A DNA stretch of 64,000 bases from Microbacterium oryzae. Its GTDB lineage: Bacteria > Actinomycetota > Actinomycetes > Actinomycetales > Microbacteriaceae. The translations under genes were made by a program, and so were the position numbers. A model generated the notes under the pieces. That model saw only the letters and a list, made by a program, of their open reading frames with translations. It made no database searches and was not told the origin of the DNA. Numbering within the stretch: the stretch's first letter is position 1; each line of letters begins with the position of its first letter. The stretch spans positions 1,364,001 to 1,428,000 of the forward strand of contig NZ_CP032550.1 in the NCBI RefSeq assembly GCF_009735645.1, in the 5' to 3' direction. This document shows positions 16,077-24,993 of the stretch, piece by piece.

Positions 16077-16796
16077 ATGGCCATCGAGCTCACCGAGGCG
16101 GCCGTCGCCGCCACCATCGACCACGCGATCCTCAAGCCCGACTTCACTCAGGCCGACGTCGACCGAGAGCTCGACATCGCCGCCGAGTGGGGCGTCTTCA
16201 GCGTCTGCGTGCGCCCCTCCGACATCGCCTACGCGGCCCGACGTCTGGCCGGCACGTCGGTCGCGGTCGGCACCGTCATCGGGTTCCCGCACGGCACGAC
16301 CTCCATGGCGGCCAAGGTCGCCGAGCTGCGCCAGGCCCGCGCCGACGGCGCCACGGAGTTCGACATGGTCGTGCACATCGGCGCCCTCCGCGGGGGCGAG
16401 GACGAGCGCGTCGTGGCCGACATCCGCGAGGTCGTCGCGGCGGCCGAGGGCCTCGTGACCAAGGTCATCCTGGAGACCAGCCTCCTCGACGACGAGCAGA
16501 TCGCGCGGGGCAGCCGCCTCGTCGAGGCCGGCGGCGCCACCTTCGTGAAGACGTCCACCGGGTTCGCCGGCGGCGGCGCGACCGTCGAGCACGTCACCCT
16601 CATGCGGGAGAGCGTGTCATCCGCGGTGCAGGTGAAGGCCTCCGGCGGCGTCCGCGGCCTCGACGCGGCCGTCGCCATGCTCGAGGCGGGCGCGACGCGT
16701 CTCGGCACCAGCGCGAGCGCGACCATCCTGGGCGAGCTGCGGGCGCGCGCGGCCGGCGGCGCCGCTTCGGGCACCGAGGACTCCAGCTCGTACTGA
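16077..16796 (+). CDS. deoC: Deoxyribose-phosphate aldolase
   Basis: 239 residues, a class I aldolase that splits 2-deoxyribose 5-phosphate into glyceraldehyde 3-phosphate and acetaldehyde during deoxynucleoside breakdown. Key elements are E-F-D-M-V-V-H-I-G-A-L (catalytic Asp strand), K-V-I-L-E-T, the Schiff-base lysine in F-V-K-T-S-T-G-F, and V-K-A-S-G-G-V-R with the second active-site Lys. Length and barrel order are normal. H in V-V-H-I-G replaces the Asn more usual at this position in enteric enzymes (V-I-N-I-G). It ends one base before the convergent ribF gene ends, so its terminator must lie inside ribF coding sequence (see 16809-16840). Confidence 0.93.
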   Translation: MAIELTEAAVAATIDHAILKPDFTQADVDRELDIAAEWGVFSVCVRPSDIAYAARRLAGTSVAVGTVIGFPHGTTSMAAKVAELRQARADGATEFDMVVHIGALRGGEDERVVADIREVVAAAEGLVTKVILETSLLDDEQIARGSRLVEAGGATFVKTSTGFAGGGATVEHVTLMRESVSSAVQVKASGGVRGLDAAVAMLEAGATRLGTSASATILGELRARAAGGAASGTEDSSSY

Positions 16797-16797
16797 C

Positions 16798-17739
16798 TCA
16801 GCCGATGCGGAGGACGTCGCGCGTGCGCACGACGTCCTCCGTCATCTGCACGATGAGCTTCTCGACGCCCTCGAACGCGACCATGCCGCGGATGCGCGAC
16901 ACGAAGCGCACCTCGGCGCGGCGCCCGTAGAGATCGAGGTCGTGCTCGTCGAGCACGTACGCCTCCACCTGCCGTCGGCTGACGTCGTCGAAGGTGGGGT
17001 TGGTGCCCACCGAGATCGCCGCCGGGTACGAGGTCTCGTCGACGACCAGCCATCCGGCGTAGACGCCGTCGCCCGGGATGAAGCCCTCCGCGTCCTGGGA
17101 GAGGTTGGCGGTGGGGAACCCCAGCTCGCGCCCGCGCTTCAGACCGTGCACGATCTCGCCGCGCACGGCGTGCGGGCGGCCGAGGAGGGCCGCCGCCCGC
17201 TCCACGTCGCCGGCGTCGAGCAGCTCCCGGATCCACGAGGACGAGACCCGCCGCCCATCCGCTTCGCTCGCGACATCGGGCATCACCTCGACGGAGAAGC
17301 CGTGCGCCGCGCCCATGCGCGCGAGAAGGGCCGCGTCGCCCGCTCCGCCGCGCCCGAATCGGAAGTCGCGGCCGACGAGCACGCGCCGCGCCCGCAGCGC
17401 GCCGACGAGCACGCGCTCGACGAACGCCTCCGCGTCCTCCGATGCCAGCTCCTCGTCGAAGGCCAGCAGCAGGGTCGCGTCGATGCCGGTGTCGGCGAGC
17501 AGGTCGATCTTCTGCTCCACCCCGACGAGCGGGCGCGGACAGCGCGCGGGCGCGATGAGGGCGAGCGGGTTGCGGTCGAACGTGACCGCCACCGAGCGGG
17601 CGCCCAGCTCACGCGCGTCGTCGAGCATGCGCTCCACGAGGGCGCGGTGTCCGGCGTGCAGCCCGTCGAACTTGCCGATCGCGACGACCGAAGGCCCGAG
17701 GTCCGACGGCACATGGCGGGCGTCGCGGAAGAGCATCAT
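16798..17739 (-). CDS. ribF: Bifunctional riboflavin kinase / FAD synthetase
   Basis: 313 residues. The N-terminal FMN adenylyltransferase domain (1-180) has the nucleotidyltransferase signature A-I-G-K-F-D-G-L-H-A-G-H-R and I-S-S-W-I-R-type R-V-S-S-W-I-R; the C-terminal riboflavin kinase domain has G-F-P-T-A-N-L and Y-A-G-W-L with the E-A-Y-V-L-D motif. Together they turn riboflavin into FMN and FAD in the cytosol. The start ATG at 17737-17739 overlaps the stop of the upstream membrane protein gene (ATGA), suggesting translational coupling. Its 3' end encodes a hairpin that probably terminates both ribF and the convergent deoC. Confidence 0.94.
   Translation of the reverse strand: MMLFRDARHVPSDLGPSVVAIGKFDGLHAGHRALVERMLDDARELGARSVAVTFDRNPLALIAPARCPRPLVGVEQKIDLLADTGIDATLLLAFDEELASEDAEAFVERVLVGALRARRVLVGRDFRFGRGGAGDAALLARMGAAHGFSVEVMPDVASEADGRRVSSSWIRELLDAGDVERAAALLGRPHAVRGEIVHGLKRGRELGFPTANLSQDAEGFIPGDGVYAGWLVVDETSYPAAISVGTNPTFDDVSRRQVEAYVLDEHDLDLYGRRAEVRFVSRIRGMVAFEGVEKLIVQMTEDVVRTRDVLRIG
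16809..16840. terminator. Hairpin inside the 3' end of ribF
   Basis: GGAGGACGTCG (16809-16819) pairs perfectly with 16830-16840 around a 10-base loop. It lies within the last codons of ribF and 12 bases past the deoC stop; with no intergenic space it probably ends deoC transcription. Confidence 0.6.
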
Positions 17740-18173
17740 CGCGCGGCCGCCGCGAGCTCGGGCACGGCTGCGGGGCGGTGCGTGCGCAGCCACCAGATGC
17801 CGCAGAACGGCAGGACGAGCGGGATCCACACGTAGCCGCTGCCGTACAGCGACCACACGGTGGGGTGCTGGAAGAGCTCGGGCAGGACGATGCTGAGCGT
17901 CCCGACCACGAGCACGCCGACCAGCTCGAAGATCACCGCGATCCAGGCAATCCGATACCAGGCGCGACTGCGCGAGAACATCAGCGCGAGCGTGGCGAGG
18001 ATGTACACGACGGCGGCGGCCGCCGACAGGCCGTATGCCAGGGGCGCGTCGTCGAACTCGCGCACGATCTGCACGAAGGAGCGCCCCGTGGCCGCCAGCG
18101 CCATCACGCCGTACACGAACACGAGGACGATGCCGGCGCCGGTGATCCGGCGGGCTGACGCAGGCTCAGTCAT
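17736..18173 (-). CDS. Small four-helix membrane protein upstream of ribF
   Basis: 145 residues with four predicted transmembrane helices (about 12-32, 46-66, 74-98, 112-130), short loops and a basic C-terminus. A W-x-x-Y-G-S-G-Y-V-W-I-P-L-V-L-P-F pattern precedes helix 4. No catalytic motif is visible and I recognise no characterised family. The ATGA overlap with ribF indicates co-translation, so a link with flavin supply is possible but only inferred. A TAAAAT -10-like element (minus strand, 18188-18183) lies 9 bases before the ATG. Confidence 0.75.
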   Translation of the reverse strand: MTEPASARRITGAGIVLVFVYGVMALAATGRSFVQIVREFDDAPLAYGLSAAAAVVYILATLALMFSRSRAWYRIAWIAVIFELVGVLVVGTLSIVLPELFQHPTVWSLYGSGYVWIPLVLPFCGIWWLRTHRPAAVPELAAAAR

Positions 18174-18248
18174 AACGGATCCATTTTAGGCGGGCGGTCA
18201 GGGCGCAGACGCGCACGGGGCGAACGCGCACGGGTGAGAGGGCGGTGG

Positions 18249-18617
18249 TCACGCGATCTGGATGGTCCAGATCACGTGCATGCGGTAGACCATGACCGCG
18301 ACGGCGAGGGCGAGGACGCCCATGACCACGACGCTCCAGCGCGAGCGGTCGACGAACGCCCAGACGATGCCCGCGATGGGCAGGAGCGCGGCGGAGACGA
18401 GGTACGTCCAGAACTCGAGGAGGTCGCCGGTGGGCGGGTTCCCGACGAAGGGCGCCACGATCGCCACGACGATCTGGGCGATGAGCAGCACCTGCACCAG
18501 AGCGAGCGCGCCCACCGAGAGGTCGCTGGGGCGGCGCCCGGCGAGGCCCAGCGCGATGCACAGCATGCCGGCGAGAGCGGCGACGACGACCTGCGCGGTG
18601 GTGAACCAGCCGATCAC
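18249..18617 (-). CDS. Small four-helix membrane protein coupled to truB
   Basis: 122 residues, four predicted transmembrane helices and almost no soluble part. The GTG start (18615-18617) overlaps the truB stop as GTGA, so it is probably translated by ribosomes finishing truB. The second helix contains V-Q-V-L-L-I-A-Q-I-V-V-A, the third opens after P-P-T-G-D-L-L-E-F-W-T-Y. No known motif; small membrane proteins of this layout occur downstream of truB in relatives, but the function is unknown. Confidence 0.7.
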   Translation of the reverse strand: MIGWFTTAQVVVAALAGMLCIALGLAGRRPSDLSVGALALVQVLLIAQIVVAIVAPFVGNPPTGDLLEFWTYLVSAALLPIAGIVWAFVDRSRWSVVVMGVLALAVAVMVYRMHVIWTIQIA

Positions 18618-19531
18618 GCGGCGTCTCCCGCGACCTCGGGCATGTTCATGACGCTCTTGACCGCGTCGCCGCGCTTCTCCACGATCCCCACGAGACGGCC
18701 GTCGGGGTCGACCGCCGCCGCCCGCTCGCCGCGCACGCGACCGGCTGCCCCGGCGAGGCGCTTGCCGTGGCGCAGGTCGCGCGCCTCGTCGGCGGTGGCG
18801 TCGAAGCGTCCCAGGACACGCGCGGCCACCTCGGCCGGCGGCAGAAGCGCCGCATCGGCGAGGGCGTCGAGCGATGCGCCGTCGGCGACGTCGAACGGCC
18901 CGACGTGCGTGCGCCGGAGCGCCGTGAGGTGCCCGCCGACGCCGAGCCCCGCGCCGAGGTCGCGGGCGAGGGCGCGGATGTACGTGCCCGAGCTGCAGTC
19001 GACCTCGACATCGAGGTCGACGGCATCGGCGGCGCGGCGGATGGCCGTGACGGCGAAGCGCGAGATGGTCACCGCCCGCGCGGCGAGCTCGACCTCCTCC
19101 CCCGCGCGCACGCGGTCGTATGCGCGGCGTCCGTCGACCTTGATGGCCGACACGGCGCTCGGCACCTGCGAGATGTCGCCGGTGAGCGCGGTGACGCCGC
19201 GGGCGACGGCACCGTCCGACGCCGCTGCCAGCTCCTCCGACGACGCCTGCGCGACCGCGTCGCCCTCGGCGTCGTCGGTGGTGGTGGTCTGGCCCAGGCG
19301 GATGGTCGCGGTGTAGGTCTTGCCGAGGCCGACGAGGTAGGTCAGCAGCCGCGTCGAGCCGTCGACTCCGAGCACGAGCAGGCCGGTGGCCATCGGGTCG
19401 AGCGTGCCCGCATGGCCGATCTTGCGGGTGCCGAGGGCGCGGCGCGCTCGCGCGACGACGTCGTGGCTGGTGAGCCCCCCCGGCTTGTCGACGAGCAGGA
19501 TGCCTCCGGCAGGGGGAACGCGTGACGCCAT
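18614..19531 (-). CDS. truB: tRNA pseudouridine(55) synthase
   Basis: 305 residues. It isomerises U55 of the T-loop in tRNAs. Motif I is L-L-V-D-K-P-G-G-L-T-S-H near the N-terminus, motif II with the catalytic Asp is G-H-A-G-T-L-D-P-M-A-T-G, followed by K-T-Y-T-A-T-I-R-L-G and C-S-S-G-T-Y-I-R-A-L-A-R-D-L-G. The C-terminal ~70 residues form the PUA-like end. In most actinobacteria truB lies directly after rbfA; here a lipoprotein gene and the opposed mutY separate them. The stop overlaps the next gene (GTGA). Confidence 0.95.
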   Translation of the reverse strand: MASRVPPAGGILLVDKPGGLTSHDVVARARRALGTRKIGHAGTLDPMATGLLVLGVDGSTRLLTYLVGLGKTYTATIRLGQTTTTDDAEGDAVAQASSEELAAASDGAVARGVTALTGDISQVPSAVSAIKVDGRRAYDRVRAGEEVELAARAVTISRFAVTAIRRAADAVDLDVEVDCSSGTYIRALARDLGAGLGVGGHLTALRRTHVGPFDVADGASLDALADAALLPPAEVAARVLGRFDATADEARDLRHGKRLAGAAGRVRGERAAAVDPDGRLVGIVEKRGDAVKSVMNMPEVAGDAA

Positions 19532-19593
19532 CCCCCCAGATTATCTTCCCCGTGCGGTTCCCCTCTTCCCGCGAGACCACGTGGACCAGCGGG

Positions 19594-20259
19594 TCAGGCG
19601 CACGCCTCCCGGACGGGCGGCTCGCCCGATGTGACGGCGACCGAGCGCGCACGGTCCTCGCCGTCGACGTACTCGAAGAACAGGGCGGTGTCGTGATCGC
19701 CGGGCACGCGGAGGAAGGCCCGGCCGTCTGCCGTGTCCACGTCCTGCGCGTCGTCGTGGGCCGCGAGGACCTCGGCGCGCGTGGCGCCGATCCCGAGGCC
19801 GTCGGCCGTGCGGGGTCCCGCGCCCGACCGCCGCGAGAGCGACTCGACGGCGGCGCCGGTCACGGAGCCGGCGGCGCCGGGCGCGCGCTGGAAGGAGACG
19901 AGATAGCCACCGTCGGGCGCGCTCCAGTACGAGACCCAGGCGCAGCGGCGGTCGTTCACCCAGTCGCGGGGCAGAGCCGCCACGGTGGCGTCGAAGTCGT
20001 CGCCGATGGTGATGGGGCCGAGCTCGTGCGGCTCGATCTCCCACGTCGCGGGGTTCCACGGGTCCTCGGCGCCGCGACCCGGAGCCGCGGGGGTCTGCGA
20101 CGCGGTGGGCGTGGTGCTCGGCGTCGGGGTGGAGGGCGACACCTGCGAGGCGACGGCGCTCTCGCCGACGGGCGCGGCGTGCTGGTACGCGGTGGCGCAC
20201 CCGACGGCGGCGACCACCAGCGTCGCGGCGACCGCGACTGCGGCGGTGATGCGCGCCAT
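19594..20259 (-). CDS. Putative secreted lipoprotein
   Basis: 221 residues. The N-terminus is a signal peptide with a lipobox-like V-A-A-V-G-C (Cys21), then a ~45-residue Ser/Thr/Pro spacer (S-P-S-T-P-T-P-S-T-T-P-T) and a domain of about 150 residues beginning with W-E-I-E-P-H-E-L-G-P-I-T-I-G-D-D-F. That start, and a later D-G-L-G-I-G-A-T-R-A-E-V-L-A-A-H, resemble repeated modules found in secreted actinobacterial proteins that I cannot name. It lies between truB and mutY and is divergent from mutY. Function unknown. Confidence 0.72.
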   Translation of the reverse strand: MARITAAVAVAATLVVAAVGCATAYQHAAPVGESAVASQVSPSTPTPSTTPTASQTPAAPGRGAEDPWNPATWEIEPHELGPITIGDDFDATVAALPRDWVNDRRCAWVSYWSAPDGGYLVSFQRAPGAAGSVTGAAVESLSRRSGAGPRTADGLGIGATRAEVLAAHDDAQDVDTADGRAFLRVPGDHDTALFFEYVDGEDRARSVAVTSGEPPVREACA

Positions 20260-20395
20260 CCGTGCTCCTCTCGACAGGCCCTCATCGACGCTAACGGCAG
20301 GATCCGCCCATCCGGTAACGGTTAGGACGCCGTCCGATAACGCTTCGGTCGCGCTCGCCCCGGAGGAGGCTGAGGACGACTTGGCGACCGCGGCT

Positions 20396-20401
20396 TAGGC
20401 T
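20396..20401 (+). promoter_or_regulatory. -10 element for mutY
   Basis: TAGGCT, 6 bases before the mutY ATG at 20408; leaderless geometry, though GAGG between them could assist initiation. Confidence 0.45.
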
Positions 20402-20407
20402 GAGGCG

Positions 20408-21274
20408 ATGCCCGCCCTCGCCGACGCACTCGTGCCGTGGTTCCGTGCGCACGCCCGCGATCTGCCGTGGCGACGGCCGGGATACGGCGCGTGGGGCACG
20501 CTCGTCAGCGAGTTCATGCTGCAGCAGACGCCGGTCGCCCGCGTGATCCCCCATCTGGAGGCGTGGCTCGCGCGGTGGCCCACCCCGGCGGCGCTCGCCG
20601 CCGACCCGCCGGCCGAGGCCGTGCGGCAGTGGGCCAACCTCGGGTACCCGCGACGGGCACTCTGGCTGCATCGCGCGGCCGTGGAGATCCGCGACCGCCA
20701 TGCCGGCGTCGTTCCGCGGGACGTCGACGCGCTCCTCGCCCTCACCGGCATCGGCGACTACACCGCGCGCGCCGTGGCCGTGTTCGCCTACGGCGACCGC
20801 CATCCCGTGGTGGACACGAACACGCGGCGCGTCATCGCGCGCGTGGTCGACGGCCGCGCGCAGCCGGGGACGCCGCACCGACGGGACCTCGCCGCCATGG
20901 CAGCGCTCCTGCCGGAAGACGTCGCCGACGCCGCGGCCATGAACGCCGCGACCATGGAGCTCGGCCAGGTGATCTGCACGGCGCGCGCGCCGCGGTGCGA
21001 CGAGTGCCCGCTGCGCGACACCTGCGCGTGGCTCGCGGCAGGGCGCCCGGAGACCGAGGACACCCGCCGTCGGCAGGCCCGCTACGAGGGCAGCGACCGC
21101 CAGGCGCGCGGCGCGGTCCTCCGGCAGCTGCGCGACGGCGACCCCGCGCCCGCCCTGCAGGACGCGGTGATCGCAGAATGGCCCGACCGCGCTCAGCGCG
21201 ACCGGGCCATCCTCTCGCTTCTGTCCGACGGCCTCATCGAGGCCGACGGCGAGACGCTGCGTCTGCCTCGATGA
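20408..21274 (+). CDS. mutY: A/G-specific adenine glycosylase (short form)
   Basis: 288 residues. It removes adenine mispaired with 8-oxoguanine. The HhH-GPD core is complete: D-L-P-W-R-R, the catalytic-Glu segment S-E-F-M-L-Q-Q-T, the hairpin L-T-G-I-G-D-Y-T-A-R-A, the Asp in V-V-D-T-N-T-R-R, and a [4Fe-4S] motif Cys-x6-Cys-x2-Cys-x5-Cys (C-T-A-R-A-P-R-C-D-E-C-P-L-R-D-T-C). The NUDIX-like C-terminal domain that recognises 8-oxoG in E. coli MutY is absent; a ~70-residue winged-helix-like tail replaces it, as in many Actinobacteria. It is the only plus-strand gene within the surrounding minus-strand translation block. Confidence 0.92.
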   Translation: MPALADALVPWFRAHARDLPWRRPGYGAWGTLVSEFMLQQTPVARVIPHLEAWLARWPTPAALAADPPAEAVRQWANLGYPRRALWLHRAAVEIRDRHAGVVPRDVDALLALTGIGDYTARAVAVFAYGDRHPVVDTNTRRVIARVVDGRAQPGTPHRRDLAAMAALLPEDVADAAAMNAATMELGQVICTARAPRCDECPLRDTCAWLAAGRPETEDTRRRQARYEGSDRQARGAVLRQLRDGDPAPALQDAVIAEWPDRAQRDRAILSLLSDGLIEADGETLRLPR

Positions 21275-21277
21275 GGC

Positions 21278-21715
21278 TCAGTCCTCGTCGTCCGCTTCGC
21301 GCGGCTTGACGTACGGGTCCTCGCCTGCAGCCCACTGCGCGCCGGCGGCGAGCCCTGCGACCGCCTCATCGCGCTCGCGCGCCTCGCGCAGCAGCGCGGT
21401 GAGGTGGTCCGCGGTCTCGGGAAGGGCGTCGGGGATGAACTCCAGCGACGGGGTGAGCCGCGTGTTGAGCTGGCGCCCGACCTCGCTGCGGAGCATGCCC
21501 GTCGCCGCCTTCAGCGCGGCGCCGCTTCCCGCGCGCTCCTCGTCGGAGCCGTACACCGTGTAGAAGACGGAGGCGTGCTGCAGGTCACCCGACACCCGCA
21601 CATCCGTGATCGTCACGAAGCCCAGGCGCGGATCGCGCAGGCCCTTCTCGAGGCGCTCGGCGAGGATGACGCGGATGCGATCCGCGAGTCGTGCCTGACG
21701 TTCCTGTCCTGCCAT
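21278..21715 (-). CDS. rbfA: Ribosome-binding factor A
   Basis: 145 residues. It binds the maturing 30S subunit near the 5' helix of 16S rRNA and is needed for late assembly, notably in cold. The KH-like fold shows as R-L-A-D-R-I-R-V-I-L-A-E-R-L-E, D-P-R-L-G-F-V-T-I-T-D-V-R-V-S-G-D-L-Q-H-A, and L-T-P-S-L-E-F-I-P-D. A C-terminal acidic tail of ~20 residues follows. It lies 74 bases after infB with a strong hairpin between, so its expression may be separated from infB. It ends 3 bases from the convergent mutY stop. Confidence 0.94.
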   Translation of the reverse strand: MAGQERQARLADRIRVILAERLEKGLRDPRLGFVTITDVRVSGDLQHASVFYTVYGSDEERAGSGAALKAATGMLRSEVGRQLNTRLTPSLEFIPDALPETADHLTALLREARERDEAVAGLAAGAQWAAGEDPYVKPREADDED

Positions 21716-21737
21716 CTTGTCCTCCTTGGGATGAGAC

Positions 21738-21773
21738 GGCCCTGCCGAGCGGCCGAAGCCGCCCGGCAGGGCC
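21738..21773 (-). terminator. Strong hairpin between infB and rbfA
   Basis: GGCCCTGCCG (21738-21747) pairs with 21764-21773, and inside it GCGGC (21749-21753) pairs with GCCGC (21758-21762) around a CGAA loop: a 15-bp stem with one A/C mismatch. It sits in the 74-base gap on the infB-rbfA transcript; terminator, processing site or attenuator. Confidence 0.6.
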
Positions 21774-21789
21774 AGGGGGGAGATCCGCG

Positions 21790-24591
21790 TCAGCCGCGCG
21801 GCTTCTCGACCATCTCGGTCGTCTCGATCTCGTCGCCGATCCGGATGTCGTTGAACTTGCCCAGGCCGATGCCCGCCTCGAAGTCCGTGCGGACCTCGGT
21901 GACGTCGTCCTTGAACCGGCGCAGCGACTCGATCGCCAGGCCGTCGGCGAGGACGACGCCCTCGCGGATGACGCGCGCCTTCGCGTTGCGCGTGATCGTT
22001 CCCGAGCGGACGATGACACCGGCGATGTTGCCGAACTTGGAGGAGCGGAAGACCTCGCGGATCTCCGCGACGCCCGACTGGACCTCCTCGTACTCCGGCT
22101 TGAGCATGCCCTTGAGGGACTGCTCGACATCGTCGATCGCGTTGTAGATGACCGAGTAGAACCGGACGTCCACGCCCTCGCGAGCCGCGGCCTCACGGGC
22201 CTTGGCGTCGGGACGGACGTTGAAGCCGATCACGATCGCGTTGTCGATCGTGGCCAGGTTGACGTCGGACTCCGTGACGGCACCCACACCGCGGTGGATG
22301 ATGCGCAGCTGGACGCTCTCGTCGACCTCGATCTTGAGCAGCGACTCCTCGAGCGCCTCGACGGCACCCGCCACGTCGCCCTTGATGATGAGGTTGAGCG
22401 ACTCGACCTTGCCCTCTTCGAGAGCACGCGTGAACTCCTCGAGCGACATGCGCTTGCGGGCCTTGGCCAGCTGGGCGTTGCGCTCGACGGCCTCGCGCTT
22501 CTCGGCGATCTGACGCGCCATGCGGTCGTCGTCCGTGACGATGAAGGTGTCGCCGGCTCGGGGAACCGAGCTGAGACCCTGCACCTGGACGGGACGCGAC
22601 GGAGCGGCTTCGGCGACGGCCTCGCCGTTCTCGTCGATCATGGCGCGGACGCGGCCGTAAGCCGTTCCCGCGACGATCGGGTCGCCCACGCGGAGCGTTC
22701 CGGTCTGCACGAGCACGGTGGCCACCGAGCCGCGGCCCTTGTCGAGCCTCGCCTCGATCGCGACGCCGCGCGCGGCCTTGCTGGGGTTCGCACGCAGGTC
22801 GAGACCCGCGTCGGCGGTGAGGAGCACCGCGTCCAGGAGGTCCTGGATGCCGATGTCCTGACGAGCGGACACGTCGACGAACATGACGTCTCCGCCGTAC
22901 TCCTCGGCCACGAGCCCGTACTCGGTCAGCTGCTGACGCACCTTGGCGGGGTTCGCCTCGGGCTTGTCGATCTTGTTGACCGCGACGACGATCGGCACGC
23001 CGGCCGCCTGCGCGTGGTTCAGAGCCTCGACCGTCTGCGGCATGATGCCGTCGTCGGCCGCGACCACGAGGATCGCGATGTCGGTCACCTCGGCACCGCG
23101 GGCGCGCATGGCCGTGAAGGCCTCGTGACCCGGGGTGTCGATGAAGGTGATCGCGCGCTCGAAGCCCTCGTGCTCGGTCCACACCTGGTACGCGCCGATG
23201 TGCTGCGTGATGCCGCCGGCCTCGCCCGCGACGACGTTCGTCTTGCGGATGGCGTCGAGCAGTCGCGTCTTTCCGTGGTCGACGTGACCCATGACCGTGA
23301 CGACGGGGGGACGGATCTCGAGGTTCTCGTCGTCCTCCTCCAGCTCCTCGCGCTCGAGGTCGAGACCGAAGCCCTCGAGGAGCTCCTTGTCCTCGTCCTC
23401 GGGCGAGACGATCTGGATCTTGTAGCCGAGCTCGGAGCCGAGCACGTCGAACGTGGCCTCGTCGAGCGACTCCGTCGCCGTCGCCATCTCACCGAGGTGG
23501 AACAGCACCGTGACGAGGTTGCCCGGCTGCACGCTCATGCCGGTGATCGACTCGATCTTGTCGGCGAAGTCCGAGATCGATGCGCCGCGGCGCATCCGGA
23601 TGATGGTGTTGCCGTCACCGCGGGGGACCTTGACGCCACCGACGATCGGCGCCTCCCGCATCTCGAACTCTTGACGCTTCGCACGACGCGACTTGCGCTG
23701 CTTCGACTTGCCGCCGCCCTTGCCGAACGCGCCGGCGGTGCCGCCGCGACCGCGGCCGCCAGGGCCGGGACGACCGGCGAAGCCGCCGCCGGGAGCGCCG
23801 CCACCGGGGCGGAAGCCGCCGCCGGCACCGGGACCGCCGGGACGACCGGGTCCGCCCGGACGCTGCTGGAACGGAGCGCCGGGACGACCGGCGCCGCCAC
23901 CGGGACGACCGGGACGAGCTGCGCCGCCAGGACGCGGCGCGCCCGGACGGGGAGCCTGCGGCTTCGGGGGACGCGGGATGTTGCCCGGCGTCGGACGCTG
24001 GCCCATGCCCTGCGCGGAGGCGAAGGGGTTGTTGCCGGGGCGGGGGCCGCCGGCGGCGGGACGCTTCCCCATGCCCTGGGCAGAGGAGAACGGGTTGTTG
24101 CCGGGGCGCGGGCCGCCCGGACGCGGGCCGGGCGTGGGAGCACCGGGCGTCGCGGCGTCGGAGGCCGGTGCCGCGGGCTGCTCGGCCTGAGGCGCCGCGG
24201 CGGGCTTCTCGGCCTGCGGCTCGGCGGGCTTCGGTGCGGCGGGCTTCGCCGCGGCGGGGGCCGGCTGCGCGGGGGCAGGCTGCTCGGCCGCCGGCTTCTC
24301 GGCGGGACGCGCGGGGCCGGGCTTGGGCGCGCCGGGACGCGGCGCTCCGGACGCACCGGGGCGCGCGGGGCCGGGACGACCGGGGGTGCGCGGGGCGGCG
24401 GGCTTCGCGTCGGCGGCCGGCGCTGCGCCGCCTTCCGACGCCAGCGCGGCGCGCAGCTTGCGCGCGACGGGCGGTTCGACCGTCGACGACGGGCTCTTCA
24501 CGAACTCGCCGAGCTCCTTGAGCTTCGCGAGTGCGACCTTGCTGTCGACACCCAACTCAGCGGCGATCTCATGTACGCGTGGTTTTGCCAC
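21790..24591 (-). CDS. infB: Translation initiation factor IF-2
   Basis: 933 residues. This GTPase brings initiator tRNA to the 30S subunit and promotes subunit joining. Residues 1-55 are the IF2 N-domain ([13 protein letters not shown]). Residues ~60-330 form a long Pro/Gly/Ala/Arg linker with repeated blocks such as [11 protein letters not shown] and P-R-P-G-N-N-P. The G domain starts near residue 430 with G-H-V-D-H-G-K-T (435-442), then D-T-P-G-H-E-A-F and N-K-I-D, followed by the beta-barrel and fMet-tRNA-binding C-domain. The order nusA-ylxR-infB-rbfA on one strand is standard. The extended linker is typical of high-GC actinobacteria. Confidence 0.97.
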   Translation of the reverse strand: MAKPRVHEIAAELGVDSKVALAKLKELGEFVKSPSSTVEPPVARKLRAALASEGGAAPAADAKPAAPRTPGRPGPARPGASGAPRPGAPKPGPARPAEKPAAEQPAPAQPAPAAAKPAAPKPAEPQAEKPAAAPQAEQPAAPASDAATPGAPTPGPRPGGPRPGNNPFSSAQGMGKRPAAGGPRPGNNPFASAQGMGQRPTPGNIPRPPKPQAPRPGAPRPGGAARPGRPGGGAGRPGAPFQQRPGGPGRPGGPGAGGGFRPGGGAPGGGFAGRPGPGGRGRGGTAGAFGKGGGKSKQRKSRRAKRQEFEMREAPIVGGVKVPRGDGNTIIRMRRGASISDFADKIESITGMSVQPGNLVTVLFHLGEMATATESLDEATFDVLGSELGYKIQIVSPEDEDKELLEGFGLDLEREELEEDDENLEIRPPVVTVMGHVDHGKTRLLDAIRKTNVVAGEAGGITQHIGAYQVWTEHEGFERAITFIDTPGHEAFTAMRARGAEVTDIAILVVAADDGIMPQTVEALNHAQAAGVPIVVAVNKIDKPEANPAKVRQQLTEYGLVAEEYGGDVMFVDVSARQDIGIQDLLDAVLLTADAGLDLRANPSKAARGVAIEARLDKGRGSVATVLVQTGTLRVGDPIVAGTAYGRVRAMIDENGEAVAEAAPSRPVQVQGLSSVPRAGDTFIVTDDDRMARQIAEKREAVERNAQLAKARKRMSLEEFTRALEEGKVESLNLIIKGDVAGAVEALEESLLKIEVDESVQLRIIHRGVGAVTESDVNLATIDNAIVIGFNVRPDAKAREAAAREGVDVRFYSVIYNAIDDVEQSLKGMLKPEYEEVQSGVAEIREVFRSSKFGNIAGVIVRSGTITRNAKARVIREGVVLADGLAIESLRRFKDDVTEVRTDFEAGIGLGKFNDIRIGDEIETTEMVEKPRG

Positions 24592-24650
24592 AATTCTCCT
24601 GTCTGGGCGATCTGCCCCGGACAGGGCAGACCTCTAAAGGCGGACGGGTC

Positions 24651-24923
24651 TCATTTCGAGCCGTTCACTTGATTTCCATAGCTGCTCAGCCATTTCTCGA
24701 GGTTCTGCGTGTCGAGCGGGCCCGGCACGCGCAGTGCTCGTACGAAAGCGCGGCGAGTGAGCGCGGTCCCGACGCACTTCTGCGTCGCATGGACCCACGC
24801 GCCCCGTCCCGGCATGACCGCGCGCTCATCGGGGACGAGCTCGGAATCGATGACGACCACCCTCAGCAGGGCGGATCGGGGGGCGCGCGTGCGACAGCCG
24901 ACGCACGTCCGTACGGGTTCCAT
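24651..24923 (-). CDS. ylxR: YlxR (DUF448) RNA-binding protein
   Basis: About 90 residues. The YlxR signature is clear: R-T-C-V-G-C-R-T-R near the N-terminus, and G-R-G-A-W-V-H-A-T-Q-K-C in the middle. In Bacillus the family member RnpM binds RNase P RNA and modulates its activity; a comparable role here is inferred. It always sits between nusA and infB, as here. The start is set at ATG 24921-24923 because the conserved region begins immediately and GAGG lies upstream; an ATG at 24939-24941 would add six residues. Confidence 0.88.
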   Translation of the reverse strand: MEPVRTCVGCRTRAPRSALLRVVVIDSELVPDERAVMPGRGAWVHATQKCVGTALTRRAFVRALRVPGPLDTQNLEKWLSSYGNQVNGSK

Positions 24924-24946
24924 CCTACACCTCAGCATCACGGTCG

Positions 24947-24990
24947 GCCGTCGCGCGTGTCGCGACGGCTCGGGGCGGCATACGCCGCCC
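24947..24990 (-). terminator. Two consecutive hairpins after nusA
   Basis: GCCGTCGCG (24947-24955) pairs with 24961-24969, and GGGCGGC (24973-24979) pairs with 24984-24990 around ATAC. Both lie in the 70-base nusA-ylxR gap. No T run follows, so partial termination or mRNA stabilisation are equally possible. Confidence 0.45.
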
Positions 24991-24993
24991 GCC

